NCBI GenBank assembly: GCA_029564025.1
Contig: JAKQQT010000497.1
Span: forward strand, 1-38,858
DNA from: Armatimonadota bacterium
GTDB lineage: Bacteria > Armatimonadota > DTGP01 > JAKQQT01
Direction of reading: 5' to 3'
DNA length: 38,858 bases
Numbering within the stretch: position 1 is the stretch's first letter; the number at the start of each line of letters is the position of its first letter. This document shows positions 27,720-37,456 of the stretch, piece by piece. Both the position numbers and the translations under genes were made by a program. Under the pieces are notes generated by a model. That model was given only the letters and a program-made list of their open reading frames with translations, made no database searches and had not been told where the DNA came from.

Positions 27720-30212
27720 CTACATCCCCTCCTCGCCCCACGAACCCAGCGGTGCGCCGGGCGGTGGAACGGCGGCGGGTGGCGGCTCGGGAGCATTCGA
27801 AAGCGGCCGCGACAGGTGGCGGCTGATGAGGTCCGCCAACGTGCGGTTGTACGCCTTTTGCACGGCATCCCCTTTCACTGCCACCAGTCCATCCCGCAAG
27901 ATGACCAGCGCCGCGTCAACGCGCGAGCGGACCGCCAGAGGAGCCGAGGTATTGGACGCCAGGCCCACCATCTGCGTCACGACGACGTCCTGAACCACGC
28001 GGCGGATTTCGGCGGTGCGTGGTGACTTCGATGGCTTGCCTCCAAACGCCGTTCCCGCGAGCGCTTCCAGCACAACCTCCAGTCCGGGGCGTTTCGAGTC
28101 GCGGCGGTGGAAATCCACCAGACGGGCACACCGCTCCGGGTTCAGCAAGCCTCCGACAACCATCTCCGCCGCACTGCGAGCCGCGCCCAGGGCATCGAAC
28201 GCCGGGCCGGTCCCGCTCTTGAACATCTCGTTGTTGCGGTCCAGACCGTAGGGTCTCGGCGGCAGTCGTTCGAGCACCGACTCCGGGATATCTAGTTCGT
28301 CGGGCGACAGGCACGCCAGCACGGCTCGAAGGGCTTTCGTCTGCTGTTCGCCGTCGATGATTGTGACCGCCGGCCCGGGGCCGAATGCAGTGTAGGCGTT
28401 GTAATCGACACCACCAACCATTTTCAGCGCGGCGGTCAGTTGGAAGCGATGGTGGAAGTAGACCGGCGCGAACGTCTCTTCCAAACGGGCCAGCGGGATG
28501 CCGGGCAGGATGTTGTGCGCGCCGAACCGGTCCAGGGCGATGCGGCGGACGCGCATGGCGTGTTGCAGGCCGACCACCGGGTCGTCCCCGTTGTCCCACA
28601 TCGTCGCCCGCGGATTTGCCGCGCCGGCGCCTCGCGCGTCGTTGTCGGCGAGGAAAGCGAACCCCTTGCGGTCAGCCTCGTCCAGAATCGCCTTCAGTCC
28701 GGCGCTTTCGTCCGCGCCGGACGGGAACTCCGTGTAGGCGTAACGGGCCGCCAGCACGTCCCACGGACCGAGGCCGACATCGTAAGCGTTCGAGAAGTCC
28801 AGATCACCTTTGGGTGTGATACTGACGCGGGGCGCCGGGTAATCCATCACGCTCGCGCACCCGGGCGTGGCGCTGGCGGCAAAGTTGTGCGCGAATCCCA
28901 GCGTGTGGCCCACTTCGTGCACCGCGAGTTGCCGGATGCGGGTCAGCGCCAGCTGAATCGGATCGTCCTGTCCGCCCTTGCCGGTCTTGTCCGCTCCGGC
29001 CAGTCCCTCAAAGATCAGCCGAACCTGACGCAAGCGCTGGGACTCCAAAATCGCGTGTCCCTTGATGATTTCGCCGGTGCGCGGGTCCACGATGTTGCGC
29101 CCGTAAGAGGAACCCCGCGTGGTCCGATGGAACCATTGGATAACGTTATGGCGCGCATCCAGAGGGTTCACGCCCTCGGGTAGCAGTTCCACCCGGAAAG
29201 CGTCCCTGAATCCGGCTGACTCAAACGCCTTGGCCCACCAACCGGCGCCCTCGAGGATGGCCGAGCGGTATGGCTCCGGCACGCCGGAATCGAGGTAGTA
29301 GACAATCGGTTTCACCGGTCGCGAAAGCTTGTCCAGCGGTTCTGCCTTCTCAAGCCGAAACCGCTCGATGTAAGCCTCGTCCAGCGGGGCATCCGCCGGG
29401 GCGGAGAAGTTCAGGAACGGAACCGGATACGAGCCGCACCTGGGATCGTGCCGGCGCGGTTTGAAGCCCTCGTCCGGCAAGCGAACCAGCGAATGATGTT
29501 GGACAATCGAGATCGCCTGCGGAGCAGGAACGGTTTTACCCATCGTTTCGCCCGGCTTGGCGGAGGCGAAGGTGAGGAACGCCTCGAACTCAAGGTTGTC
29601 CGGGAAGACCAGGCAGTTTCCGGGGTCCAGCACGCTCCGGTTGGCGTCGAGGGCATACCCGCCGTTGGCGGCCAGTTTGCCGGCGGAATCGTGGGCGTCG
29701 CGAACGACGAACGAAGTGAAATCCACCAACGCCGAACCGTCGATGTCGACAGAATCGACGGGACCGGACCAGAGGACAGAAGGAGGGAATGATTGGGCAA
29801 CCGATGTTCTCTCGGCTGGATTATCCGACACCGCGCGGTAACCGGTGTTTACCGCCTCGACCAGCAACTTGCCACCGATGCGGCGGAAACGTACCACATG
29901 CGTCCGGCCCAGTTCACCGCGGTCCAGCCCCGTGGCGGTCTGCCCGATTCCCGTCGACAGACCTTCCGTGTATATGAACTCGCCGATGAGGCCGGTTTTG
30001 TCGGTGGGCGGCGGCAGTTTCAGCCACAGTCGGCCCGCATCGTGGTCGATAAACGTGGTCAGCAGTCCGTCGTAATGCTCCCACTTCGCCGTTTTCTGCT
30101 CTATGGAGCCTTTCGCCTTTTCCTGTCCCATTGCTGTCCCTGTCGCGCTCAACGCGCACAAAAGGAACAAAGCGAGGGGCATCCAACCGGTCCAGCAATC
30201 GGAAATGAACAT
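27720..30212 (-). CDS. Secreted zinc-dependent metalloprotease (DUF5117/DUF5118/DUF4953-like)
   Basis: LAVHEVGHTLGFAHNFAAS zinc motif; PIVYYLDSGVPEPYRSAILEGAGWWAKAFESAGF; SVMDYPAPRV; signal peptide from ATG 30212. Confidence 0.92.
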   Translation of the reverse strand: MFISDCWTGWMPLALFLLCALSATGTAMGQEKAKGSIEQKTAKWEHYDGLLTTFIDHDAGRLWLKLPPPTDKTGLIGEFIYTEGLSTGIGQTATGLDRGELGRTHVVRFRRIGGKLLVEAVNTGYRAVSDNPAERTSVAQSFPPSVLWSGPVDSVDIDGSALVDFTSFVVRDAHDSAGKLAANGGYALDANRSVLDPGNCLVFPDNLEFEAFLTFASAKPGETMGKTVPAPQAISIVQHHSLVRLPDEGFKPRRHDPRCGSYPVPFLNFSAPADAPLDEAYIERFRLEKAEPLDKLSRPVKPIVYYLDSGVPEPYRSAILEGAGWWAKAFESAGFRDAFRVELLPEGVNPLDARHNVIQWFHRTTRGSSYGRNIVDPRTGEIIKGHAILESQRLRQVRLIFEGLAGADKTGKGGQDDPIQLALTRIRQLAVHEVGHTLGFAHNFAASATPGCASVMDYPAPRVSITPKGDLDFSNAYDVGLGPWDVLAARYAYTEFPSGADESAGLKAILDEADRKGFAFLADNDARGAGAANPRATMWDNGDDPVVGLQHAMRVRRIALDRFGAHNILPGIPLARLEETFAPVYFHHRFQLTAALKMVGGVDYNAYTAFGPGPAVTIIDGEQQTKALRAVLACLSPDELDIPESVLERLPPRPYGLDRNNEMFKSGTGPAFDALGAARSAAEMVVGGLLNPERCARLVDFHRRDSKRPGLEVVLEALAGTAFGGKPSKSPRTAEIRRVVQDVVVTQMVGLASNTSAPLAVRSRVDAALVILRDGLVAVKGDAVQKAYNRTLADLISRHLSRPLSNAPEPPPAAVPPPGAPLGSWGEEGM

Positions 30213-30389
30213 TATCGTAATCCCTGTTTCTGAAATCCTCTGATCGACGGACGAAGCGGAGTTGCACGGTCCGTTCAATCCCATTATGTGCGGAAAGAGC
30301 GTTCAGCAAGACCGAAAGGCCGAATGAATGTAACAGGCCCTCGCTGTATCCGCGGCTCCATCCAGTCACAATTGTGTATGGAGGCGTCT

Positions 30390-31418
30390 ATGACCACGGA
30401 ACCATCAACGACTCGGGAAGAGACGGTTCGATCGATACATGAGAATGCATCCCTGAACGCGGGTTACATCACGATGAACGCGCTGGCGGCCGTCATCGCG
30501 TGTTACGGCTTGTTGCAGGACAGCATCGCGGTAGTGATCGGCGCGATGGTTGTTGCGATGCTGTTGGGTCCGATCACCGGAATCGCGTTGTCGCTGATCA
30601 ACGGAGACCTGTCACTGCTCAGGAAAGCCATGGTCGCCGAGGTCGCCGGTATTGCCCTGGTGCTTGCCATTTCGATCGTCATCGGACTGATACACCGCAA
30701 TATGCCGTTGACGGGACAGATTCTTTCGCGCACCAATCCGAACGTACTCGACCTGATGATCGCGCTTGCGGGCGGAGCGGCGGGCGCCTATGCGACGGCT
30801 TCTCCCCGCATCAGTGTCGGCCTGGTGGGAGTGGCCATAGCAACCGCCCTTGTTCCGCCGTTGGCCACGGCCGGTATCTGCCTTGCGCGCGGCGAAGTGC
30901 GATTGGCCTTGGGTGGATTTCTACTATTCATCACCAACTTCGTGGCCATCCAGATTGCCTCGTCGATGGTCCTCATCTTCAACGGATTCCACAACACGGC
31001 CGAGGAACGCCCGGACCAACGGCGTATCCTGCTTCAGAATGCTGTCAGTTTCGTTCTGCTTTGGGCGCTTGCCGTGGGATTGAGCTACAATTTCCTTCAG
31101 TCCATGGCAGACCAAAGGTACAAGAACGAGACGCGGGAGAGGCTGGCGAAGGCTTTGAGCGCGTATCCGGGTTCACGGATCGAAGCGTTGAGGTTCCAGG
31201 ACAAGGACGCGAACATCCTCGTGACGGCCGTATTGCGCGCCCCCTACTCCTTCACCCCACAGCGGGTTGCTGAACTGGAATCCACCCTCGCCACGTTCCG
31301 GGGGAAACAGCCGAGGCTCGTCGTGAGGTCGATTATCACCAAGGAAACGACGCGCTGGGGATACCTGCGCCAACCGGAAGTCCCGCATGAACAGGTCAAA
31401 ACGGAGCCGGAGTGGTAA
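30390..31418 (+). CDS. DUF389 / TIGR00341 family membrane protein
   Basis: SD GGAGG before ATG 30390; DSIAVVIGAMVVAMLLGPITGIALSLINGDLSLLRKA, ASPRISVGLVGVAIATALVPPLATAGICLARGE. Confidence 0.93.
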   Translation: MTTEPSTTREETVRSIHENASLNAGYITMNALAAVIACYGLLQDSIAVVIGAMVVAMLLGPITGIALSLINGDLSLLRKAMVAEVAGIALVLAISIVIGLIHRNMPLTGQILSRTNPNVLDLMIALAGGAAGAYATASPRISVGLVGVAIATALVPPLATAGICLARGEVRLALGGFLLFITNFVAIQIASSMVLIFNGFHNTAEERPDQRRILLQNAVSFVLLWALAVGLSYNFLQSMADQRYKNETRERLAKALSAYPGSRIEALRFQDKDANILVTAVLRAPYSFTPQRVAELESTLATFRGKQPRLVVRSIITKETTRWGYLRQPEVPHEQVKTEPEW

Positions 31419-31479
31419 ACGTTGCCCCGTTCTCTACAATGAACGAAAGACCCTTTGTGTTCTTTGAAGGAGACGAGTT

Positions 31480-33000
31480 ATGTTCTGGACCAAACGAACG
31501 GCGGCAAGCGCCTTCTCCGTCGTAATGCTGACAGCCGCCGCCCTGGCTCAGCAGACGGCAACCGGCATCGTGTTTGACGACGCCAACGGCAACGGACTTC
31601 GTGATCCCGGCGAGGCCGGCCTCAAAGGCATTCGGGTATCCAATCAGCGCCAGGTTGTGAAAACCGACGAGAACGGCCGGTACAGCCTCCCCGTGGACGA
31701 CAATACCGCCCTGTTCGTCGTCAAGCCGAAGGGATGGGCATCGCCGCTGGACCGCAACAACATCCCGCGTTATTACTACATCCACGCCCCGAAGGGATCG
31801 CCCTCGTACAATTACCCGGGCGTTTCGCCCACTGGCCCCCTGCCTGCTTCCGTCGACTTCCCCTTAAGGAAGCAAAAAGAATCGAAAAAGTTCACTGCCC
31901 TGTTCCTTGGCGACACGCAAACAACCGGGGCGAACCAGACCCGTTACCTCGCCCACGATGTCGCGGAAGAACTGGCCGGCGTGAAGGCGGCTTTCGGCGT
32001 GACTCTGGGAGACGTGGCGAACAACGACCTGACGGTATTCCCGCGCAACGCCGCCGTGATGGGACGCATCGGAATCCCCTGGCATAACGTGCCGGGCAAT
32101 CACGACATGAACCACGACGCTCCGACCGACAAGGATTCCGCCGAAACGTTCCGCGCCAACTACGGACCGGAATACTACTCGTTCGATTACGGCGATGTCC
32201 ACTTCCTCGTGTTGGAGAACATCAAGTGGATCGGCAACGGCTACCACTGCTGGCTCGGTCCTGAACAAATGGAATTTGTGAAGAACGACCTGGCTTTCGT
32301 CCCGATGGATCAACTGGTCGTGTTGATGATGCACATCCCGATCACCCAACTGGAAGACAAGGCCCAGTTGTTTGACTTGCTGAAAGGCAGAAAAAACCTG
32401 TTTGCCGTTGCAGGCCACACGCACGACATGAGGAATCAAATGCTTGGCAAGGAAGCGGGCTGGAGCGGCGAGAAGCCCTTGCATCTGCTGATCAACGGTA
32501 CAAGTTGCGGAGGCTGGTGGACGGGCGCGCACGATGAGTACGGTCTGCCGCATTCCACCATGGGCGACGGGACGCCCAACGGGTATGCGATCGTTACGTT
32601 CAACGGCTCGGATTACTCCTTCAGATACAAGGCGACCCGGCGTTCCGACGGTTACCAGATGAACGTTTATGCTCCGGAGATCGTGATGAGGGAAGATCTC
32701 ACCAAGACCGAGGTTGTGGCCAACATCTGGTCGGCTCTGAAGTCGGACCTGGTGGAGATGCGCGTGGACGGCGGATCGTGGGCGCCGATGGGCTTCCAAC
32801 CGCGTGTCGATCCGTTCTACGCCGCCGCCGCGGCCGAGGAGAAGGCGCAGAATCAGCCCTCCGGCCAGAAACTTCCCAATCCCGAAGACTCCTCGCACAC
32901 ATGGGTCGCGAATCTGCCGGCCAGACTCGATGTCGGAATGCACCGCATCGACGTTCGCTGGAAGGGTGACGCGGGCTTTCGCATCTTCGAAGTGCAGTAA
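31480..33000 (+). CDS. Secreted calcineurin-like metallophosphoesterase with SdrD/Cna-like N-terminal and phosphoesterase C-terminal domains
   Basis: Signal peptide; TGIVFDDANGNGLRDPGEAGLKGIRVSNQ; FLGDTQ, TLGDVANND, HNVPGNHDMNHD, MMHIPI, AVAGHTHDM. Confidence 0.92.
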   Translation: MFWTKRTAASAFSVVMLTAAALAQQTATGIVFDDANGNGLRDPGEAGLKGIRVSNQRQVVKTDENGRYSLPVDDNTALFVVKPKGWASPLDRNNIPRYYYIHAPKGSPSYNYPGVSPTGPLPASVDFPLRKQKESKKFTALFLGDTQTTGANQTRYLAHDVAEELAGVKAAFGVTLGDVANNDLTVFPRNAAVMGRIGIPWHNVPGNHDMNHDAPTDKDSAETFRANYGPEYYSFDYGDVHFLVLENIKWIGNGYHCWLGPEQMEFVKNDLAFVPMDQLVVLMMHIPITQLEDKAQLFDLLKGRKNLFAVAGHTHDMRNQMLGKEAGWSGEKPLHLLINGTSCGGWWTGAHDEYGLPHSTMGDGTPNGYAIVTFNGSDYSFRYKATRRSDGYQMNVYAPEIVMREDLTKTEVVANIWSALKSDLVEMRVDGGSWAPMGFQPRVDPFYAAAAAEEKAQNQPSGQKLPNPEDSSHTWVANLPARLDVGMHRIDVRWKGDAGFRIFEVQ

Positions 33001-33034
33001 GCCATCCGCCGCGAATCGGTGGTTGACACTTGAC

Positions 33035-33068
33035 CGGGCTGTTCCATCGCCATCGAAGGGACAGCCCG
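33035..33068 (+). terminator. Hairpin terminator after phosphoesterase gene
   Basis: CGGGCTGTTCC-atcgccatcgaa-GGGACAGCCCG, 11-bp stem with one G-T wobble. Confidence 0.55.
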
Positions 33069-33220
33069 TTGTCGCCTGTGCCGAACGCTGTGCTTTGAGC
33101 GCGGATGTAAAATGACTATCATCAGACCAACCGGAATACCGTTGGTTTTTGGAGAATCATCAAAGGACGTTGCGCACTCACAGTGGTGAGAATCCTCGCG
33201 CGCACAGACAGGGGGAACCA

Positions 33221-34555
33221 TTGAGTAAAGCCAGGAGCACGAACACCGCGCCGACCGAGACCGGCGCCGACAAGAACGACGAGAAGACACAGAACGGAGC
33301 GGAGTCCGACATCTTTCTGGATGCCCTGTCCCGCATGGAAGCCGCGGCGAAGGTGACGCACACGTCGCCCGAGGTCCTCGAACGGCTCAGCCGTCCGCAC
33401 TATGTTTTACAGGTGTCGATTCCAGTACGCATGGACGACGGCTCCCTGCGCGTGTTCGAAGGCTACCGCGTGCGGTACGATGACAGCCGCGGCCCGGCCA
33501 AAGGCGGCATCCGCTACCACCCGGACGTCAACCTCAGTGAAGTGAAAGCCCTCGGATTCTGGATGGCATTCAAGTGCGCCGTGGTCGGCATTCCCTTCGG
33601 CGGCGGCAAGGGCGGCATCGTGGTCAATCCGAAGGAACTTTCCAACATGGAGTTGGAGCGCCTGAGCCGCGGTTTCATCCAGCAGATCGCCGACTTCATC
33701 GGTCCCGACCTGGACGTTCCCGCCCCGGACGTGTACACCAACCCGACCATCATGGGCTGGATGATGGACGAGTATTCCAAAATCACGCGCACACACTCCC
33801 CTGCCATCATCACCGGAAAGCCCATCTCGCTGGGTGGAAGCCTGGGCCGCGATGATGCCACCGGGCGCGGCGGATACTACTGCATCAAGGAACTGGAAAA
33901 GCGAAAGGGATGGTCGCCGAACGGTATCAACGTCGCCATCCAGGGTTTCGGTAACGCCGGCCAGCACGTGGCGAGGCTGTTGCACGCCGACGGATATCAG
34001 ATCGTGGCCGTCAGCGATTCCGAAGGCGGCGTGTACCGCGAGGAAGGGCATAACATACCGGCCCTGATGCGCACCAAGCAGATGAGCGGGCGTCTCCTGA
34101 CCGAAGGCCAGATCATCACCAACGCCGAACTTCTGGAACTGCCCGTGGACATTCTGATCCCGGCGGCGCTGGAAAACCAGATCACGCGGCACAACGCTTC
34201 CCGCATCAAGGCGAAAACCATCGTGGAACTTGCCAACGGTCCGACCACCTCGGAAGCCGACAAGGTGCTCCACAAACGCGGCGCCCTGGTGGTGCCGGAT
34301 ATCCTGGCGAATGCCGGTGGTGTGACGGTGAGCTACTTCGAATGGGTGCAGAACCGGGCCGGTTTCTACTGGACAGAAGAGGAAGTGCACGACCGGTTGT
34401 ATTCGATCATGTCGTCCTCCTTCTCCGCGGTGTACGACCTGGCGCAGAGGGAAAGCCTGGACATGCGCACGGCGGCCTACGCCCACGCGCTGAGCCGCAT
34501 CGGCGCCGCCATCGAAGCCCACGGCACGCAGGACTACTTCATCTCGCAGGACTGA
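33221..34555 (+). CDS. gdhA: Glu/Leu/Phe/Val dehydrogenase (glutamate dehydrogenase)
   Basis: GPAKGGIRYHPDVNLSEVKALGFWMAFKCAVVGIPFGGGKGGI, DVPAPDVYTNPTIMGWMMDEYS, KPISLGGSLGRDDATGRGG, VAIQGFGNAGQHVARLL; start chosen as TTG 33221 (SD GGGGG), alternative TTG 33149. Confidence 0.95.
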   Translation: MSKARSTNTAPTETGADKNDEKTQNGAESDIFLDALSRMEAAAKVTHTSPEVLERLSRPHYVLQVSIPVRMDDGSLRVFEGYRVRYDDSRGPAKGGIRYHPDVNLSEVKALGFWMAFKCAVVGIPFGGGKGGIVVNPKELSNMELERLSRGFIQQIADFIGPDLDVPAPDVYTNPTIMGWMMDEYSKITRTHSPAIITGKPISLGGSLGRDDATGRGGYYCIKELEKRKGWSPNGINVAIQGFGNAGQHVARLLHADGYQIVAVSDSEGGVYREEGHNIPALMRTKQMSGRLLTEGQIITNAELLELPVDILIPAALENQITRHNASRIKAKTIVELANGPTTSEADKVLHKRGALVVPDILANAGGVTVSYFEWVQNRAGFYWTEEEVHDRLYSIMSSSFSAVYDLAQRESLDMRTAAYAHALSRIGAAIEAHGTQDYFISQD

Positions 34556-34583
34556 CACCAGGCGGATAAACGGAATGAAAATG

Positions 34584-34611
34584 AAGCCCGGGAGGATATC
34601 CTCCCGGGCTT
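34584..34611. terminator. Perfect 28-bp palindromic terminator between convergent genes
   Basis: AAGCCCGGGAGGATATCCTCCCGGGCTT. Confidence 0.8.
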
Positions 34612-34660
34612 CCGTTCGATCACCGGCGGAAACCTGCAAGAAATCGACGTGACGAGGCTA

Positions 34661-35560
34661 TCAGGGATTCGCTTGGTTCGCCTGCTTGATGGAACGGACA
34701 AACTCGGAACGGAGGTTCAGGCTGACGGTCCCTCCATCATCGTCCTGCCTGGTCTGCATCGCCACGACGAATTTCTTGCCCGACCGGTCTGTCTTGGCCT
34801 CGTAACCTCCGTCGTCTTCGGATTTATAGGGACGCCGTGACTTCAGTTCTGAATGATACGACTGTGTACCGCTACCACTTGGCTGGTGCCTGTAGGTCAA
34901 CCTGTTTCTCTTCGATGTCAGCTTCTTCAGTTGAGTATCTTTACGGGAGGAGGTCGTCTTTATGCCGGTCATCAATGCATCCCTCAGCCCCATCTCTTCG
35001 GCCGGACCCGGAACAGGCTTGCATCGGGCAATCCCGGTTTTGCGACCGATACGCTGGCTGGTCGTGATGAGGCCGAAGTCGTACACCGCCCCGTCCACCC
35101 TTCCCCTGCTGATGAAACGGTCATGCACATAGATTGTTGTTGCGTATACCGTGCCGAAAGGACTGATGAACGTAACGCTCTGCGCCTGCCCTCCGTGCGC
35201 ATTGTCATACAGGGCGTGGCCGACAGTCGCAATGGTGCGCGCTCCGACCACGAAACCCGACACTGATGCCTGGTACCCGTCCGGAAACACTGAAACGATG
35301 TCTCCGACGCATCGCAAAGGATACGGAATCGTGGTTGCGTCTCCTTCATATTGCCGTCCGTAGGACGGACCCGGGAGCCTGTCGCCCGGTATAACTCGCG
35401 GCGAAGAGAGGACGAACCGCGTGAATCCTGTAGGAGCCTTGCCCGCTTGGATGACAGGCCTGGCAAGCGGTACCGGCTCGACTGACGCTTCGGTATTCGA
35501 CGCGGACACAGCGATCGCCAGGGCCAGGCCGATTACAGGAAGGAATACTCGTTTCTTCAT
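34661..35560 (-). CDS. Secreted trypsin-like serine protease candidate (S1B/glutamyl endopeptidase-like)
   Basis: Signal peptide MKKRVFLPVIGLALAIAVSASNTEA; VSGFVVGARTIATVGHALYDN (His region), DGAVYDFGLITTSQRIG (Asp region), SGSG possible Ser region, then VVAMQTR. Confidence 0.6.
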   Translation of the reverse strand: MKKRVFLPVIGLALAIAVSASNTEASVEPVPLARPVIQAGKAPTGFTRFVLSSPRVIPGDRLPGPSYGRQYEGDATTIPYPLRCVGDIVSVFPDGYQASVSGFVVGARTIATVGHALYDNAHGGQAQSVTFISPFGTVYATTIYVHDRFISRGRVDGAVYDFGLITTSQRIGRKTGIARCKPVPGPAEEMGLRDALMTGIKTTSSRKDTQLKKLTSKRNRLTYRHQPSGSGTQSYHSELKSRRPYKSEDDGGYEAKTDRSGKKFVVAMQTRQDDDGGTVSLNLRSEFVRSIKQANQANP

Positions 35561-35572
35561 CGTCGATGCCTC

Positions 35573-37456
35573 CTACCAGGTGATGAGAATCCAGCCGTCC
35601 TGGCCCTTGTTGCCGGGCGCGGAGGCTTCGCCCATCACCGTGGCGCCCCAGCCGCCTTCTCCATATGTGTCGGACTTGGGCAGTTCGATGGTGCCGACAA
35701 TGCCGATGGTCGGACCTCCGTCGCTTTCACCATCCCAACCGAAACGACGGATACCGGTTGATACCAGCACCGCTTCGCCGCCAATGCCGCCCGCACCGTC
35801 TGTACCGCCTGAAGGTCCGGCGGCTCCACCGATACCGCCCTGACCTCCTTTGGCCCGTCCGAGAACCGCGCCGTTGCTGAGCCGCACCATCGTGCTGTCC
35901 ACGCCGATCGTACCGGTACCGCCCGGATTCGAGCCGGAACCGGCTACACCTCCCGCCCCACCGGTGCCAACGGTGAACCGGTAGACCTCGCCGGGCGTCA
36001 CGGGAACGATACTGCGAAGGTATCCGCCCCCGCCTCCGCTGCCGCCCGTGCCGCCGTTGACCTCACCTCCGGTGATGGCGCCTCCACCGCCACCTCCGCC
36101 GCCCGCGCCCGCCCAGATCTCAACGACGATAGCGCGCACACCGGACGGACAGGTCCAGTCTGTCGTCTCGCGGATCGGAAGGAGCCCTTGAAGCGTTGCC
36201 GCCATGCCGGTAATGACGGCAGTTGTCTGGATACTGCCGTCCGGGAAGACGATGCCGCCTCCTGGCCGAACAGCCCCGCCGGTGTTGACAGATCCCGCGA
36301 CACCCGCGTCGCCCCTCACTTCCAGGTATCCTGGCCCACCGCCACCTCCGATGTATACCGCCCCGGCTCCTTCCCACGGATTCAGATAAAGGTTTTCGCC
36401 GGACTGGATGTGAAGGCGTCCGGTTGATCGTAACCCGTTTCCGTCCAGCCGCATCGAGCCCGATCCGGATATCAACGCGCCGGAAGCCGTGGCGTCACCG
36501 GCCACGTCCAATTTCGTCTGCGGAGTACCGGTTCCGATGCCGACGTTGCCGCCAGGCACTATAGCCAATCTGCTTGCGATACCATCGCCAATCTCCAGGC
36601 TATTGTCGGGTTTCTTGCCGATGCCCCACTTAATCGTTCCGCGGTCGTTGAAGTGAATGCTTGCCCACTGTGGCGCTGTGTCTCCGCTTTCTAGCGCGAT
36701 GACAGACGGTTGGTCCGCTGGTCCCTTCACTGTCAAGCGCTGAGCGGGACTGGTCGTCCCAATTCCGACGTTGCCCTGCCTGAGACTTAATAACGTCTGG
36801 AGTGTTGGAGTCGAACCAAAACTCACAGGATTCGAAGAGGTAGCCAGGCTGAGTCTGCCGTCAGTGGGTGCCCAGCGTATTTCGGCCGGATATCCATCCA
36901 GCGTTGCCTTGTTCAGCGTCGGTGAATAACCAAAACCTATCACCTTGTTGCCGCCGCTGTGAAAGGCCAGTGAACTACCTATCCGAAATGCGTCCGTGCA
37001 TACCGACGTTCCAATGCTCACGTTGCCGCCCACTGAATACACATTCGGCATTGCCAGCGCATACGGAACTGCTCCGAAGGGAAGCCTGGGCGTCATTTCC
37101 GCGTCATCGCCGATTTTGACGCCGACGTAGTACTGGCGGTCAAAGGTGACTGAGGGGGGAATTGCGGTCGTGTCACCCAGCATCGTGGCCATGTTGCCGG
37201 ATGACACCGCGACACCCTTGGTCTCGGTCCAGAGGGCGGTTCCACCAGTGTCGACATCATAGAGTGACATTGTGATTTGTGTGCTTCCATTTACCGGCGA
37301 TCCTGCCGCTGTCGTCAGTCGTGCCTGGAAGGGGATAACGCGCGGAACCTGTGCTGATGCAACGGCACATAGTGCGAAGAGAACAAGTAGGGACACCGGC
37401 AGAAGCCGGTTGCTGGAGTGCGACCGATTGCCGGCCGCGTTTTCGAGGAATCTCAC
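35573..37456 (-). CDS. Secreted tail-fibre-like protein with GNVGIGT-x-xP repeats and C-terminal glycine-rich domain
   Basis: SD CGGAGGT then GTG at 37456; signal peptide; QGNVGIGTTSPAQRLTVKG, GGNVGIGTGTPQTKLDVAG, FPDGSIQTTA; WTCPSGVRAIVVEIWAGAGGGGGGGG glycine-rich domain. Confidence 0.8.
   Translation of the reverse strand: MRFLENAAGNRSHSSNRLLPVSLLVLFALCAVASAQVPRVIPFQARLTTAAGSPVNGSTQITMSLYDVDTGGTALWTETKGVAVSSGNMATMLGDTTAIPPSVTFDRQYYVGVKIGDDAEMTPRLPFGAVPYALAMPNVYSVGGNVSIGTSVCTDAFRIGSSLAFHSGGNKVIGFGYSPTLNKATLDGYPAEIRWAPTDGRLSLATSSNPVSFGSTPTLQTLLSLRQGNVGIGTTSPAQRLTVKGPADQPSVIALESGDTAPQWASIHFNDRGTIKWGIGKKPDNSLEIGDGIASRLAIVPGGNVGIGTGTPQTKLDVAGDATASGALISGSGSMRLDGNGLRSTGRLHIQSGENLYLNPWEGAGAVYIGGGGGPGYLEVRGDAGVAGSVNTGGAVRPGGGIVFPDGSIQTTAVITGMAATLQGLLPIRETTDWTCPSGVRAIVVEIWAGAGGGGGGGGAITGGEVNGGTGGSGGGGGYLRSIVPVTPGEVYRFTVGTGGAGGVAGSGSNPGGTGTIGVDSTMVRLSNGAVLGRAKGGQGGIGGAAGPSGGTDGAGGIGGEAVLVSTGIRRFGWDGESDGGPTIGIVGTIELPKSDTYGEGGWGATVMGEASAPGNKGQDGWILITW

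Noticed and set aside
31864-32943. 359-aa antisense ORF within the phosphoesterase gene
   Set aside because: Shadow ORF; sense strand has intact metallophosphoesterase motifs and a signal peptide.
33407-34639. Long antisense ORF (410 aa) opposite gdhA
   Set aside because: Mirror ORF of a high-GC conserved gene; composition is His/Val/Arg/Gly-rich with no recognisable motifs, while the plus strand is unambiguous glutamate dehydrogenase.
35900-36120. Possible tandem repeat or CRISPR-like low-complexity region
   Set aside because: It is simply the GGN-rich coding sequence of the glycine-rich domain; no regular repeat/spacer structure.
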